Part shown: positions 1 through 11,689 of the stretch, one piece after another
Layout of the letters: the number at the start of each line of letters is the position of its first letter
How positions within the stretch are numbered: position 1 is the first letter of the stretch
Assembly (NCBI RefSeq): GCF_031143425.1
Contig: NC_090448.1
Span: 337,769,177-337,833,176, forward strand
Direction of reading: 5' to 3'
Origin: Pleurodeles waltl
Lineage: Eukaryota; Chordata; Amphibia; Caudata; Salamandridae
Length of the DNA stretch: 64,000 bases
Translations under genes and position numbers: made by a program
The notes under the pieces: model-generated
Told to the model about the DNA's origin: nothing
The model's database searches: none
What the model saw: only the letters and a program-made list of their open reading frames with translations

Positions 1-343
1 TGGTGTGTTGTGGTTGTGACTTGTGTGGTGGTTGTTTGTATGTGTGTTGTGGTGTGGTTTTCTGTGGTGCTGTTGGCACTGCAAAGGATTGACATCCACT
101 GTCAGCCACACTGATTTGTGCATAATTATTTGGGGGGCAGGGGATTTGTAGGGATGGCGATGGTGGGGTGCTGTGTCCTGCCTTTCCGCCGTCATTGGCC
201 CTGGCGGTGAGTGGAGGTTGTACATTTTTGGCTGGACTGTGTTTTTGGCATCATTGTTCGTCAGTGTGCAGTCCGCTGCCACTGGCGGTCTTTTGTTCAC
301 CGTCAGCACGGAGGTGATTATCGCCAGATTCATAATGAGGGCC
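1..343 (+). mobile_element. 3' end of a PIF-Harbinger-type DNA transposon (cut by window edge)
   Basis: The stretch ends in AATGAGGGCC at 334-343, the same terminal sequence that closes the complete Harbinger element at 21603. It also shares that element's subterminal style: G/T-rich sequence followed by several GGCGGT or ACCGCC motifs (around 187-215, 277-284 and 305-325). The short frames here are not credible genes. Only the right end is visible, so whether this copy is full length or a short non-autonomous derivative cannot be decided. The assignment rests on similarity to 21300-21603 within the window. Confidence 0.6.
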
Positions 344-1822
344 ATAGTAAATTAACAGGAAAGCCATCTGAAGTACATGTGCAGGACACTGGTCAATATG
401 GGTTCCCCATCTACATGATGGCTTCACTGAAAATAGAGATATTTGGTATCAAGCATCTCGTATTAATAAGGCCTCACTGATTCCAGTGATGGATTTATTA
501 ATACATGCACCCAGAAGGCACATGAGGTGCCCCCTGAAAACCTGCCAACTGCTGGCAGGCTGACAGACTAGTTTCTACAATTCTGCCACCAACAGACAAG
601 TTTCTGACCCCCAAGGTTAAGAGCCTTTGCTTTAGGCGGGCAAGAACAAAGCCTGCTCTGGCAGGGGTGTTAACACACCCCTCCCAACAGGATGATTTGC
701 AAATCTACATTCCACTGCAGGGGAGTTTCAAAGAAGCCCACCACCCTTGGTACGCAGATCTGGCTTCCTTCAGAGGGGAGATGCCGACCCCCCTACCCAG
801 GGCCCATTTGACACCTGGACAGGGGGGAAAACTAGCTATGTAGGTGGCATGCAATATTTACAGGCTGGACACACCTCTAGGGTGACCATCCTGAAATGAA
901 CACAGCCTCAGGAATTCCACCATTTTGTTTGTGGTGGAATTGAGAATTCTGGAACAGGGTGATGCCCACTCCCCAAAGGAAGTGGTCATCCAGGGGTAAG
1001 TAGTTCATTGGCTCCTACCCTTCACTACCAATAACATCCCTAAATTTAGTATTTAGGGGACCCTTTGATACCAGGACCTTAGATCTTCACTGGACACAAA
1101 CGAAGGAGTGTACAAGAAGCCTACTGACCGAAGAACGGAAGAGCTCTACTGACATAGTGCCCACCCTGCCAGCCTTCTTGCTACACCCATCCCTTGTGGA
1201 GCAACTGACCTATCCTGCTGCTGCAGCCTCCAGAAAACTGGGTGAGCTACCAGTGCTTCGCAAATCACGGAGAAGAACTCCCTTGGAGTGAAGGAGCTGC
1301 TTTCCTGTACCTGCAGGCAACCAAAGAAGAACTGTGAGGACCAAGGACTGCCAAAACCCAACGCCGTATAACACCACTGTACCCGAGCCTCCTATTCCAA
1401 CCTGAAGTGGGCCAGCGGTGTTAGCGAGTTTCCCAGGCCCTCCAGAGACCAAGCCCACTTTGCATTTGCCCACTGCTTACTTTTCCAATGGCACTTGCTG
1501 CCTCTGACTGCAGGCCCCCTCAACCACCTCTGGTAGCCGAAACCCGACAGTCCACTGGACCTCTGCACACAGATGCCCCGTACCATCAGGTTTAAGAGAA
1601 CCACTGATGTCCATGCATCCCACAGGCTCGTGAGACCTGAGCCCACTTGTTGGTTCAGCCAGACTGGTACCCCAGTCCATGCCTGCAGCCTGTTTTTGTG
1701 GGCCCCCTCTACCGCGACCACCACTGGGGATGGACAGTCCAAGATACCTCTGCACCCGAAAATGAGCCAGGCAAAACGTGGCTACTTATTTCTTTGGCCC
1801 ATATCAGTCTGGTAAGTAGATG
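344..1822. other. No recognisable gene; unclassified repeat-like sequence
   Basis: Several overlapping short frames occur on both strands, but none shows a recognisable domain. The composition (GC-rich patches, no simple repeats) suggests an old LTR or an untranslated part of a retrotransposon. It lies directly upstream of a Gypsy integrase fragment and could partly belong to the same element. No termini or target duplication were found. Confidence 0.4.
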
Positions 1823-2165
1823 CTCGACATCATGGACAAGTACTCTTGATTTTTATTAGTCAAACAGCTATTGTCGACTAATGCAAGAACAGTCAAACCC
1901 GTTCTGGTAGAAATATTTGCAACCTGGGTAATTCCCAAAGTCAGCAAAACATGCAATGGACCAGTGAAGAATTCACTCCATTCACCACACACCTGAGTTT
2001 CAAACATAGGCAACTCATGCCACCATGGCCTCGAACTAATAGAATGGTTGAGCATTTCATGTCCTCTTGAAATGCACTGCAACAGGCAGAAGCAAAGCAT
2101 TCTCCCAGTCAGTGAATTCTAAATAGCCTACCGAGATATTCCACACAGCACCAAGGTCGGTTTCT
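1823..2165 (+). pseudogene. Gypsy-type integrase catalytic-core fragment
   Basis: Broken reading in two frames resembles the middle of a Gypsy/Ty3 retrotransposon integrase. Visible landmarks in order are DKYS near 1835, IFATWVIPKV near 1910-1940, an NGP motif where DNGPPF is usual, SEEFTPF, HRQLMPPWP in place of HR(x)TPLWP, VEHF in place of AERF, and AYRDIPHST near 2125-2155. The aspartate before NGP reads as cysteine, and stops and at least one frameshift interrupt the chain. In the family this domain joins retrotransposon cDNA to host DNA. The complete Gypsy at 49705-58871 lacks exactly this region, so the two are complementary but not necessarily the same family. Confidence 0.7.
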
Positions 2166-3309
2166 CTTTGGGGGCATAAGGGCATTGCCCCTCTCCTCCA
2201 ATAGTCTCCTCCTGTCTTAGTGGAGGCACAAGAAGCATAATTTTAAAAATATGAAGTCCTTTGCAAAGTTTACTGGACCTGTGGAGGCTCCATGGGTTGG
2301 GCAGCGTAGCATGTGGGGGAGGAGCAGTGTAATGCGGCAGGGATATCCCATCTGGCTGATTCATTAAAGCCACACACTGATTGGCCATATTTCTTTAATG
2401 ATGACGTGATGGTGCTTCTTTCCCCTCATGAACATTGCCAATGGCGGCATTGTGAAGGACAGGAGTGAAGGTGGCAGTCTCCATATGTGGCTGATCAGAG
2501 CCAACCATGTAAGAAAGGTATTTAAATTATTACACTCTAAATGGTCGCAAAGTAAAAAATGTGGTTTGTTTGTGAGTTTTTTCTCAGAGGAAAAACCCAG
2601 TATTGTGTGCATTCCTTCCCGAAAGGCCAGTAAACGGTGAGCCTTGTTTTTGACATCGTAGAGGTATCCTGCAGCACTTAAGCTTTAATCTCTGTTGTAA
2701 CACATAATATGTGAACATCTCTTCTCATTCTGTGTGTCTGCACAAAGTGAGGGGTCGAGGCGTCATTTTTATTATTAACACAATGATCATCCATGTGCAA
2801 GTATCTATGGATCAAAATTGGACTGGTTCAAGCACTTCAGAGGCAAGTTATCAATAAAATGCCACTTGTAGCAGCAAGACCCAAACCCTCCTAGATCTGA
2901 CTCACAATTAAAAAAAAACATTAGGATGGTATAACCTATTTGTATAGATCAATTGCTCAAAAATGTGTGCTCACGCTCGACTTTGGTGAAAAAAAGTCAT
3001 AATTTTATGATTAGTCTCATGCTTTTTTTTATATTCATTCATATTTGTATGTAGGGGAGAAGTTGAGAAGTGTTATTACAGCCATAGCTGTCGAATTTGC
3101 AACCGGGGAACCATGGGCGTCGGCTCGGTATCCCGTGATCATGGCAAAGTTACTTAATCTCCCCGTGCCTAAAAACAGGAATGTCTCCTTGTGTAATTTA
3201 ACTAGTTCTCATATAAAGCACTTCAATACCTTCGCTATCTAAAAATGCAAATGAAAAAAATAGTGACACGTTAAATAAGTTGTTGTGCTTCTGAAGTCAC
3301 TCTGGAGGC
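2166..3309. other. No gene seen
   Basis: Mixed-composition sequence with short frames only. It becomes AT-rich from about 2900. No element ends, tandem repeats or RNA genes were recognised. Confidence 0.4.
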
Positions 3310-4728
3310 GATTCACTTGGTTTCTTCCTGGTTACACCAGAACTCACTCCCAAGGGCCCAGGGACTGGATTTGGCATCACTTGGCGAGTCAGGACTCTCA
3401 GCAAAAGAGCCCAGGTGCTGGCAGATGAAGTCTTTGGTGTTCATGAGACTTCTTAACAGGAGGCAAGCTCAGTTCAAGCCCTTGGAGAACCTTGAAAAGC
3501 GGGATGTAGAAAGCAAAGTCCAGCCTTTTCATTCCCTGGATAGAAGCAGCAAGCAGCAGGCCAGCAAAGCAACAGGCAGAGTGGCAGTCTCTCCTACAGC
3601 ATCCAGCTCTTCCTCCTGGCAGAACGTCCTCAGTCCAGAAGTGTTCTGATATTGTGGTGTCAGAGGCCCAGTACTTATACTCATCTCTGCCTTTGAAGTA
3701 GGCAAACTTCAAAGGAAACTCTTTGTAGCGCACAAGACCCTGCCTTTTTTGCTCTGGCCCTAGACACACGTCAGGGGGTTGGAGCCTGCTTTGTGTAAGG
3801 CCAGGCACAGCCTTATTCAGGTGCAAGTGTCAGCTCCTCCCTCCACTCTAACCGAGGAACACCCAACAGAATATGCAGGGCACATCTCAGCTCCCTTTGT
3901 GTGATTGTCTGGAGTGAATTCACAAACAGCCCAACTGTCATCCTGACCCAGACGTGTATTCCACAGCCAGGCAGAGGCACATAATGGTTAGGCAAGGAAA
4001 TGCCCACTTTCTAAAAGTGGCATTTTCAAACTTACAATTTAAAAACCATCTGCACCAAAAGATGTATTTTTAAATTGTGAGCTCAGAGACCCCAAAGTCC
4101 ATTTCTATATCTGCTCCCAATGGGAAACTACACTTAAAAGATATTTCAAGGCAATCCCCATGTTAACCTATAAGAGAGATAGGTCTTGCAATTGTGAAAA
4201 ACAAATTTAACAGTATTTTACTATCAGGACACGTAAAACACACCAGTACATGTCCTACCTTTTAAATACACTATACCCTGCCCATGGGGCTGCCTTGGGC
4301 CTACCTTAGGTGTGATTTACATGTAGTAAAATGAAATGTTAAGGCCTGGCAAGTGGATACACTTGCAGGTCGGACTGGCAGTTATAAACTGCCCACACAG
4401 ACACCACACTGGCAGGCCTGAGACATGTTTACAGGGCTACTTATGTGGGTGGCACAATCATTGCTGCAGACCCACTAGTAGCATTTAGTTTATAGGCCCT
4501 GGGCGCACACTGTGCACTGTACTGGGTACCTACTAGTAAATCAAATATGCCAATCATGGATAAACCAGTTACCAATGCAATTTAGACAGTGAGCACTTTC
4601 ACTTTAGCACTGGTCAGCAGTGGTAAAGTATCCAGAGTCTTAAAGCCAACAAAAACAGGTCAGGAAAAAATAGGAGGAAGGAGGCAAAAAGTTTGGGGAT
4701 GACCCTGAAAAAAGGGCCAGGGTCAACA
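3310..4728 (-). repeat. Truncated copy of the large LTR-like family seen at 51888-54089
   Basis: Read on the minus strand this matches the 51888-54089 element in the same order: a start resembling its terminus (complement of GGTCAACA at 4721-4728), a block complementary to CTTTCTAAAAGTGGCATTT near 4010-4028, and the segment containing CTCCAAGGGCTTG and GAGCTTGCCTCCTGTT (complement of about 3450-3490). The far end with the second terminus is missing, so the copy is truncated near 3310. The frames inside it (for example 3398-3826) are not supported as genes. Confidence 0.7.
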
Positions 4729-6126
4729 GAAAGATACTACATTTGCGGTAAAATAGAACTATTAGAATTTGAGGCTTTAAAATATGAGCTGCTTATTTTT
4801 GTCCTAAGTCTTAGAGAGCACACTCCCTAGAATGGCGATAGTCATGTTGACGCTGGGCTCAGTGGCGCTGATAGCGCTATGACTTGAGCTAGCACATCAA
4901 CCCAGCTGCCTGACCTTAGAGATTTTTGGGAGTGGTGACTGGGTAAAGTGGCCTACGAGGTTGCTGGCTGAATCTGTTTTGCCCTCCCTGCACCCAAGTC
5001 CATGTCAGGCTCAGATAACTTGGACTAGACCCTTTGCCACAGAAGTCTTCTGCTAAGAATATGTTCAGGTGAACTGGGATGGATCATGTGTGTAACCCCT
5101 ACCCCATGTCCATAACATCCTCTGCTGCACTGGAAGTGCATCATTTGCCCACAAATCTGATAAACAGGTGATGATAGCACCTCGAGTTCCAATGGTTATT
5201 CTGGCTGTATGAATCGGTTCTATTGCAAATTTTATTTACTTTAATGAAAAGCCAGTCTCAATATCTTGTAGAGAGCCTCTAACGATGCTTCACATTTTTC
5301 CTATCAAATTTATTACCTACATATTGCTTCTTTTTACGTGACCCTTAATTATGCATAATGACACTGAATGTCTTTTTAGTGATGCTTCTCATAGAATGAA
5401 ATGTGTGCAAGCCTAATTTATAAAAGGTACAATGGTGCACGCAAGTAGGTAAATTTAAGGAGGTAGTTGGTAGACGCGACTCGTGTTTCTCCCATTTTGT
5501 ATGTTTTCTTTGGTGTACTGCAACCGCAGCATCCCAGCGACCAGCGGCAGCACAGAAGCTGCTTGGTGGGCAAGACAGGTTGCATGTGCTTTACCTTTCC
5601 GGTTGCTTTTTTTGCTTGTGTGTTGGCAGTTAACGTTTTAATGTACACCATTTATACATTAGGTATGGGTTTTTCTAAACTCCAGAACTAGAATGGATTA
5701 CCTCGCACTACCTTCTGGTGTCACGGTCTCTAAACACATTATTGCGTTTATTTTTCTTTATTTTTCTGCGTTGTCACTGGTCTCTGTTTTACCCGCTCAG
5801 AGTTAACATAGATCTCATGCCTGCGGTCGGGTGTCCCAAATAACAATGTGAACGAGAGTCGGTTCCCCTTGCTTGACTTAATGGTGTCGACAGCTTTATT
5901 TGTAGAGATGGCATCTGTTTTCCTTGGTGTATCTTATGTAGGGAGATTAGGTATTGATGCACGCTCCTTTCTGCCTTTACAATGCCATTCGATGCAAATG
6001 ATGTGCTTATGTGGCATCGTGTGAAAATGGAGAGTCTGAGATGTATCTAGGCTATTCCCGCTTAGGCATTTATGTATAATCAGCAACGTTCTCAATTGTT
6101 GTGGGTATATTTTCCCCTTCCTTCAG
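4729..6126. other. No gene seen upstream of the candidate exon
   Basis: Unique-looking sequence with small frames on both strands (around 5418-5691), none recognisable. The last 30 bases are pyrimidine-rich and end CCTTCCTTCAG, a good splice acceptor for the exon-like stretch that follows. Confidence 0.4.
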
Positions 6127-6187
6127 GAAACATGGCAAATCGCCGGGATACCCTGACTTAAATGATACCTTGCCCCCCGAGAAGGTG
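6127..6187 (+). CDS. Candidate internal host exon, gene unknown
   Basis: A 61 nt stretch is preceded by a pyrimidine tract ending TTCCTTCAG (6118-6126) and followed by GTGAGT (6188-6193). Only one of its three frames is open; in phase after one base it reads KHGKSPGYPDLNDTLPPEKV, a low-complexity-free, charged peptide with no stop. The other two frames contain stops. An alternative donor, AAG followed by GTGGTG at 6185, gives 58 nt in the same phase. The gene is not recognised and no second exon was found, so this rests on splice signals and frame only. A chance match is possible because exons this short are easy to mimic. Confidence 0.4.
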
Positions 6188-7496
6188 GTGAGTTTGCATT
6201 AACATCTCATTTTCTTTTCCCTAGTCTTTTTCCCTCTAAAAATGTTCTCTCATTCAATTGAAGCATCTCAATTTCCTTTGTCTTCTTTATCTTGCCTATT
6301 TACGTTTCAGTTGTGCTGGTATTTAAAAATACTAGCAACATACTGCAATTATACTGTTTTTTGATTCCAGGCTTGGGAAACGGGCTGGAGCTCAATTAAT
6401 AAGTAAGTGAGTACAATCTCACCTTTAGTTACCTGTGTGATATCATTAATTGTTCCATTTTTGATTGGAGAAGAGTAATGACAGTCCTGAAGAAGCGCCA
6501 ATAGATCTGTTAAGAAGTAAGTAGGCGCGAAACATGTTGTCTTTTTTGGTAGTGACAGAATCAGCACTCCCAACCAAATACTTTTGAAAGAGTAAAGGGC
6601 CATTATTTCCCTTACACTCTGTTTGTTGTTTTTAATCTTGACCAACATCCCCCATCACCAAGTAAAAGAATTGTTTGAGGAGAGTTGAGTCATTTTTAAT
6701 TGCACGTATTGTTTGTACATTTTTCCCTTTCTCTCCAATGGTTTGTTCAAGTTAACTCAGAAGTTGGCTTAGTGACCCCCTTGAGGGTCCAGTCAGACAT
6801 TGCAGTGCCAGTCTGGCGTGGAGCAAGCCTGATGATGAAACCTGAGGGCCCCTGCTTCTGAGAGGGCCTCCGCGTCTGTAGCAATCCCATTCTAGTTTTC
6901 TCTGGGATTGTTCTTTATGTCTTTTGGAACAGTGTACCTTTTCTGATTATCATGTTATGAGTAGGGAGGTCGTACACTGGACCAATCAACCTCCCAGTCC
7001 CCCCCTTTTTTGTGAATATAATTTTTTATAATCCTCGACCACATGTCTAGTTGCACGTAAAATAGGTTTGTATTGAAATGGCACTCTTTCTTAAACACCT
7101 CCAGTGAGGGAACCACCCCCAAATTCTCCTTTGTCAGTCAGGCTTGCTTGCTTTGCTTGCTTTTGATGTAACACTCATTCCCAACTTTTACGCCCCACTA
7201 CTTTCAAAAGTCACCAGCCATCACTGCGCAGCACTACAAGGGTATACCATGTAAGGCTAATGCTAGGGTAAGAAGAGTGTACCCAAATCTGAGCTATTTG
7301 TCACACAAAAGCTCTGCAACAGTTGGAGTGAAACAGTTCATAGAAAAGATCAGCAACCAAGGGGAGGATGAAACACTGTGTAAACAAAAGATGAAGAGCA
7401 GATCTGTCCAACCTCAAGGAAGGTGTTTAGGTGGCAGTGAACCAGAGGCAAGGCACACCAAGAAAATTGATGCACCTGTGGTCATCTTCCCATTTT
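6188..7496. other. No gene seen; contains a GAAGAAGC...CGAAACATG motif
   Basis: Intron-like sequence if the upstream exon is real. Near 6490-6535 it carries CCTGAAGAAGCGCC followed by GCGCGAAACATGTTG, a pairing resembling dispersed repeats of amphibian genomes and loosely mirrored at 17380-17560. The 112-codon frame at 7277-7615 runs into the next repeat and has no recognisable domain. Confidence 0.35.
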
Positions 7497-8033
7497 TAGG
7501 GTCGAGCGCAAAGGGCTCTGTCCCTGGTGTAATCTCTCTGGGGGCTTTTAACCATGCCCATGTCAAGCCCATCAGTTTGGTTGGTTCATGGGCTTGCATT
7601 TTAAAATTAGCTTGATTTATTAAGTGAAAGGCATGCATACATCATGCTTTTGCGGTGTTTAGCCCGCCGCAAGCGCACTGGCCAACTATTGAAAACATAC
7701 GAAGCTCCATGTTTTCAATATGGTTTCTGCACTACTTTTTCTCACTGGGCAGTAGTAGAGCGCTTTGCATGACATCAACCCTGTTACATGGATATTTCCA
7801 CTTTTGCTGGTTATAGGGATAATTGTACTTTTGCCGGTTACATGGATAATTGCACTATTGCCAATATGTTTCACTGTAAGTGAACTTCTGTTTTCTTTTG
7901 TGTGTTTGCTTTGTGCTCATGGCAGCTGTCAGTTCGCTTATGTGATACTGTTAAGAAAAGTCCGGTTAGGAATTTACAACGCTTTTAGCTTTAACTCGAG
8001 CAAACACGAGACCTATTGCATTGCAAATGCTTG
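7497..8033 (+). repeat. Dispersed repeat, ~540 bp copy
   Basis: Matches the reverse complement of 37694-38092 over its whole length. Shared blocks are GGTCGAGCG at the start, GGGCTTTTA, CATGGGCTTGCATTT, CTGTTACATGGATAATTGCA, CATGGCAGC, and TAACTCGAGCAAAC with GCATTGCAAATGCTTG at the end. This copy has a local triplication of a GTTACATGGATA-type unit near 7790-7850, which the other copy has once. Coding potential is absent. Class is unknown; a SINE or short non-autonomous element is plausible. Confidence 0.7.
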
Positions 8034-9600
8034 TTAAATTATGGTTCTAATATTGCTGACAACCGTATTAGAATGGTATATTACCAGTAAACAAAGAAAG
8101 AGCAGGGTATGAACAAGTAAGTGAGTGACCGGGCAAACCTTTCCTGCTGCTGGGCCTCCATAAAACAAAAGTAAAAAATTAAAAATAAGCAAAAGATGCA
8201 GAATGCAATGACAAGCAACATATGGGTGGGTGAGGTGAAAGAGTAAAAAATAAAAATATATGGCATGATGTCTCTGCTAGGTAATAAACCAGAAATGAGG
8301 GGCAGCTTGGTGTTAAAAAGCAGAAACAGAGGTCATAAGAAACAAAGAAAAACATGCACCCCTAAATGCTGAACGGAAACAAAAAAATAGTCCCTTCAAG
8401 TCAGCAGTGGAAGGATTCAACTCACCCTGTCGGAACACTGGGAGACTGAAATATTTTTTGGTGGGACAAACAGAATAGGGAGGATATGTGATGAATCAAG
8501 ACCAGAGATCCGAGATAGACAACAAAACTTTCCAAGTATGCACAAATCTCCGACCCAAATCCAGCTCTAAGTATATGTAATGTCAATTTCTAAAGCCACC
8601 AGATTAAATTTATCTAAGCCACATATGGCATCAAGCAGTGAAGAAGAGCCACTAATCAGAAAAAAAGCCTTTTTTTAGCCACTTACCCTTTCCTAGAACT
8701 CCTTCTGCGGTACATGCATTACATGGCAGTCAGAGTTAAATTTTTCTTCAGCCAGAATAACAAGTTATAAAGGAGTCACAAACAAAATCACAGGTGAAAT
8801 TCAAAGACCAGCATTTGAGGCACCTAGAACCCAGGGTAGAGTCCAAGTCAAGTTAGGGATCATGGTCTAAGGCAAAGGAAAGAGGAGAACATAAGCAAAG
8901 GTCTAAGCCAAAAGAAAGACAAGAACAGAAAAAAGGCCAAAGGGAAAAGATTACAGATACATTTAAGAAGGACCACAGTCAGAGGCACAGAGTGAATCAT
9001 AATTCATTACAAAAAGAAAAAGTGTTAGCAACCAGTGAAAGGGAACAATTATACACAATACTAATCGTTATGGCCTCTAGGTAGTGCAATATGGAAACAC
9101 ACACCACACAAACACACACTCACACATATCATATAGGGAGAGCAAAGTAACTACCAGTATGTGGGCACACATGAGCAAACATGCCTACAACCACCAGTGC
9201 AAGCAGATCAAAGGGCATACAAGGATCATGCTCAAAGACCAAGTGTCAAGCAGTCACCTTTGTTCACAGACCAACAGAGCTAAAGATACCTATACATAAA
9301 GACAAATCAGCACCCAGACACATAGAATAAATTATACCCAAGTATACACATCAACATACATATATGTGAAATCCTGTACACAGACAACACAAGCTTGTGC
9401 TTTAGTGATTAGGCCTCAAGCATGTGAGCATGCCTTAACCTTCCCCTCACCCCCTCACAGACCCTTAAGTTTGTGGAGTCACCTCCATTTTGTAGCCCAG
9501 CGTCTCTAAGCCCTAAACAGCCCAGTGAGCCACAACAACAGGAGTTGGTAAGAAAACTGACTTTGTGCTGTAGAGTGTGAACGTTTAAAAATGTTCCTTT
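8034..9600. other. A-rich sequence, no gene seen
   Basis: Strongly A-rich on the plus strand, especially 8350-9400, with AAAG-rich and CACA-rich patches (9100-9130). Frames are short and unrecognised. It could be a decayed retroelement internal region, but no motif supports that. Confidence 0.35.
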
Positions 9601-9610
9601 CATCTACCCA

Positions 9611-9790
9611 TGACTGTTTTAATTTATCTCTTAGGTTTTGTGCAATTTTTACTTTTAAAACTGCTATTTTTCCTGTGCCAGTGACTGTTTGAATTCACCC
9701 CTTGGTTTCTGTGCAATTTGTACTTTTAAAACTGCTCTTTTCTTCTGACTGTGACTGTTTAATTGCCTGTCCTATTTTGTCCCTAAACTG
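9611..9790 (+). repeat. Short tandem repeat, ~70 bp unit, about 2.5 copies
   Basis: TGACTGTTT recurs at 9611, 9682 and 9752 (spacing 71 and 70). Each is followed by AATT and, in the first two copies, by GTGCAATTT, TACTTTTAAAACTGCT. The copies are diverged. It lies in non-coding sequence. Confidence 0.7.
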
Positions 9791-10234
9791 GACTAAGGCT
9801 ACTGGAAGGTAACCACCCCCCCACACACACTTTTACTAGCTAAAAAGGCAAAACAAAAAACGAAACATAACCAGAGTGTGTTTAAGAGACTGCTTAATCT
9901 CTTTTGTCGTTTAAATCGTGCTTGGAAAGTGTTTTCATTACCCGTTTTTGGCTACAAAAAGTATTTTATTAATTGTGTGAAAAGTCGTATTTTACTAGTG
10001 TTAGATTTGGGCCTAACCTGCAGGGCTAAACAGGAACTACAAACTGTGTATTGAGCTGTCTGTATCCAAGGAGATTCTTACTTCAAGAGCACCTCCTTGC
10101 CCTCTGCACATCAGTTTGTGCTTTAGTAATTGTGCATGGGGCAAATAAGTAGGCCTGACCCTCACACTTGCCCTGGCCCAGTTTTATGTAACATGCTCTT
10201 TAAACAGGATTCATATTGGTTGTTGCATCCATGT

Positions 10235-10345
10235 TCTGACTTGTTCCTAAGGTTGAGGTTCTATTGGACTTAGGACGTGAGTTCTTATTGGCCGGTAGGG
10301 CTAGGGTTCTGATTGGCTTCTAGAGCTAGTATGAGAAACTCATTC
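10235..10345 (+). repeat. Degenerate minisatellite (left part)
   Basis: Repeats of a motif like GGGTTCTGATTGGCTTCTAG and GGTTCTATTGGACTTAGG, unit roughly 20-35 bases. The same motifs return at 11395-11575 after about 1.05 kb of unrelated sequence, suggesting one array was split. Confidence 0.55.
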
Positions 10346-11394
10346 TTTTAGCATGTACACCTCAATGTTTCTGACTGATAGTGGTGGCAACTGACCCTGA
10401 CTGTGTCCTGGGGTTTGCTAAACAGGACAAGGCCAGTACTCTGAATGAAAGGTATATGGCAAAAAGTCACAATTACAATTGGCAATGACAGACTCCTACA
10501 AGTCCCTAGTAGATAATAGTGTACGGGGATTCAAACTACATTATAAGTCCTTCTTATGTAAGAAGGCAGGGACGTTTAGAGTCCCAGTAGATTTCCTGTA
10601 TTGGAGTGTGCACTTCTGTGTTGCCTGCTGTCATTTTTAAAGGCAATCCTGCTATGCAGACTGCCTTTAAAAAGTAAAATGTGTGCAAATTTGACTGTGA
10701 GGGAAAAACTGCACCTTTAATTTTTCCTCATTGTAGATACTTAGCTCCAAAGACTAAAATGGGAATATTTTCTATAAGCATATTTTTTGCTAGGAGGGAG
10801 CTAAATGTGTCAGGAAAGGACTCAAAAGAATGGTAATGATAAATCCAACAACTTGCCATTGTTGAATTTATCATACCTAGTACAGAAAATAAGTTATATG
10901 TTTGTTCAGTTAGAAGTTTGGTGAAGTTTGGGGCAACTTTTGGAAAAAGCTCCATAAGTGGACTGACTACCTTCAACTGTGACCCGGCCAGGATTTCACG
11001 TGTGTTCTTCTGAAAGCTCCAGAGCTCCAGACTTCCAGGATTTGACCGGGGCAGAGCAGAAAAGTAGTCTGACGACGTTTCATCGAAATTGACTTTCTGA
11101 GGAGAACCGCACGACGCTGAGAGAGAAAAGCTCCAGAAAAGTTTCTAAGTGCTAATGTAAATTTTTGACAAAGGCCTCTGGCTCATGGTATATGAGCAGG
11201 GCACCATCAATGTCAGTCTCAAACTTTGACTTTGTTTGGTCAAGCGCAACTAGATGCCCCCGGTTGTTGCTATTGATTTCTAAGCAATAGAAAGCACAAT
11301 TTTTATTAAATCTTTAAAAATTCATAACTCCGATTCCGTATATTGGAATAACCGGCCTCCAACAGCTAGAGCCTCTATTGTGCTTACGACATGA
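10346..11394. other. Possible insertion splitting a minisatellite; no gene seen
   Basis: About 1.05 kb of different sequence lies between the two minisatellite parts. It includes a palindrome-like pair AATTTATCATACC and GGTAATGATAAAT around 10830-10880. No reading frame is recognisable and no clear terminal repeats or target duplication were found, so its nature is unknown. Confidence 0.35.
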
Positions 11395-11575
11395 GTTCAG
11401 TTTGGCTGATAGAATTAGGGCTCTGATTCGCTCCTATGGCTACGGTTTCTATTGGACTTAGGGATTAGGGCTTTTAGTTTGATTGGTGCTAGGACTAGGG
11501 CTGTGATTAGTTAATAGGGCTAGGGTTAAGGCTAAGGTTTTGGTTGTCTAGGGTTTTCTTTGGGCCAAGGTCACC
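11395..11575 (+). repeat. Degenerate minisatellite (right part)
   Basis: Irregular units of the type TAGGGCTCTGATT, TTCTATTGGACTTAGGG, GACTAGGGCTGTGATTAG and TAGGGTTAAGG. The TAGGG core superficially resembles telomeric sequence but is not a TTAGGG array. It shares units with 10235-10345. Confidence 0.6.
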
Positions 11576-11689
11576 TCATCACTAGGGCTATTTAACCTTA
11601 GGATTCAGGGTGTCTCAGCTAAGGGCAGGAAGGACAAGGGCAGTTGCCTGCTCGAGCCAGGTTGGGCCAAGGGCCAGAGATGCTGCTCC

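Noticed and set aside
11395..11575. Interstitial telomeric repeat
   Set aside because: The TAGGG-containing units are irregular and do not form TTAGGG tandem repeats.
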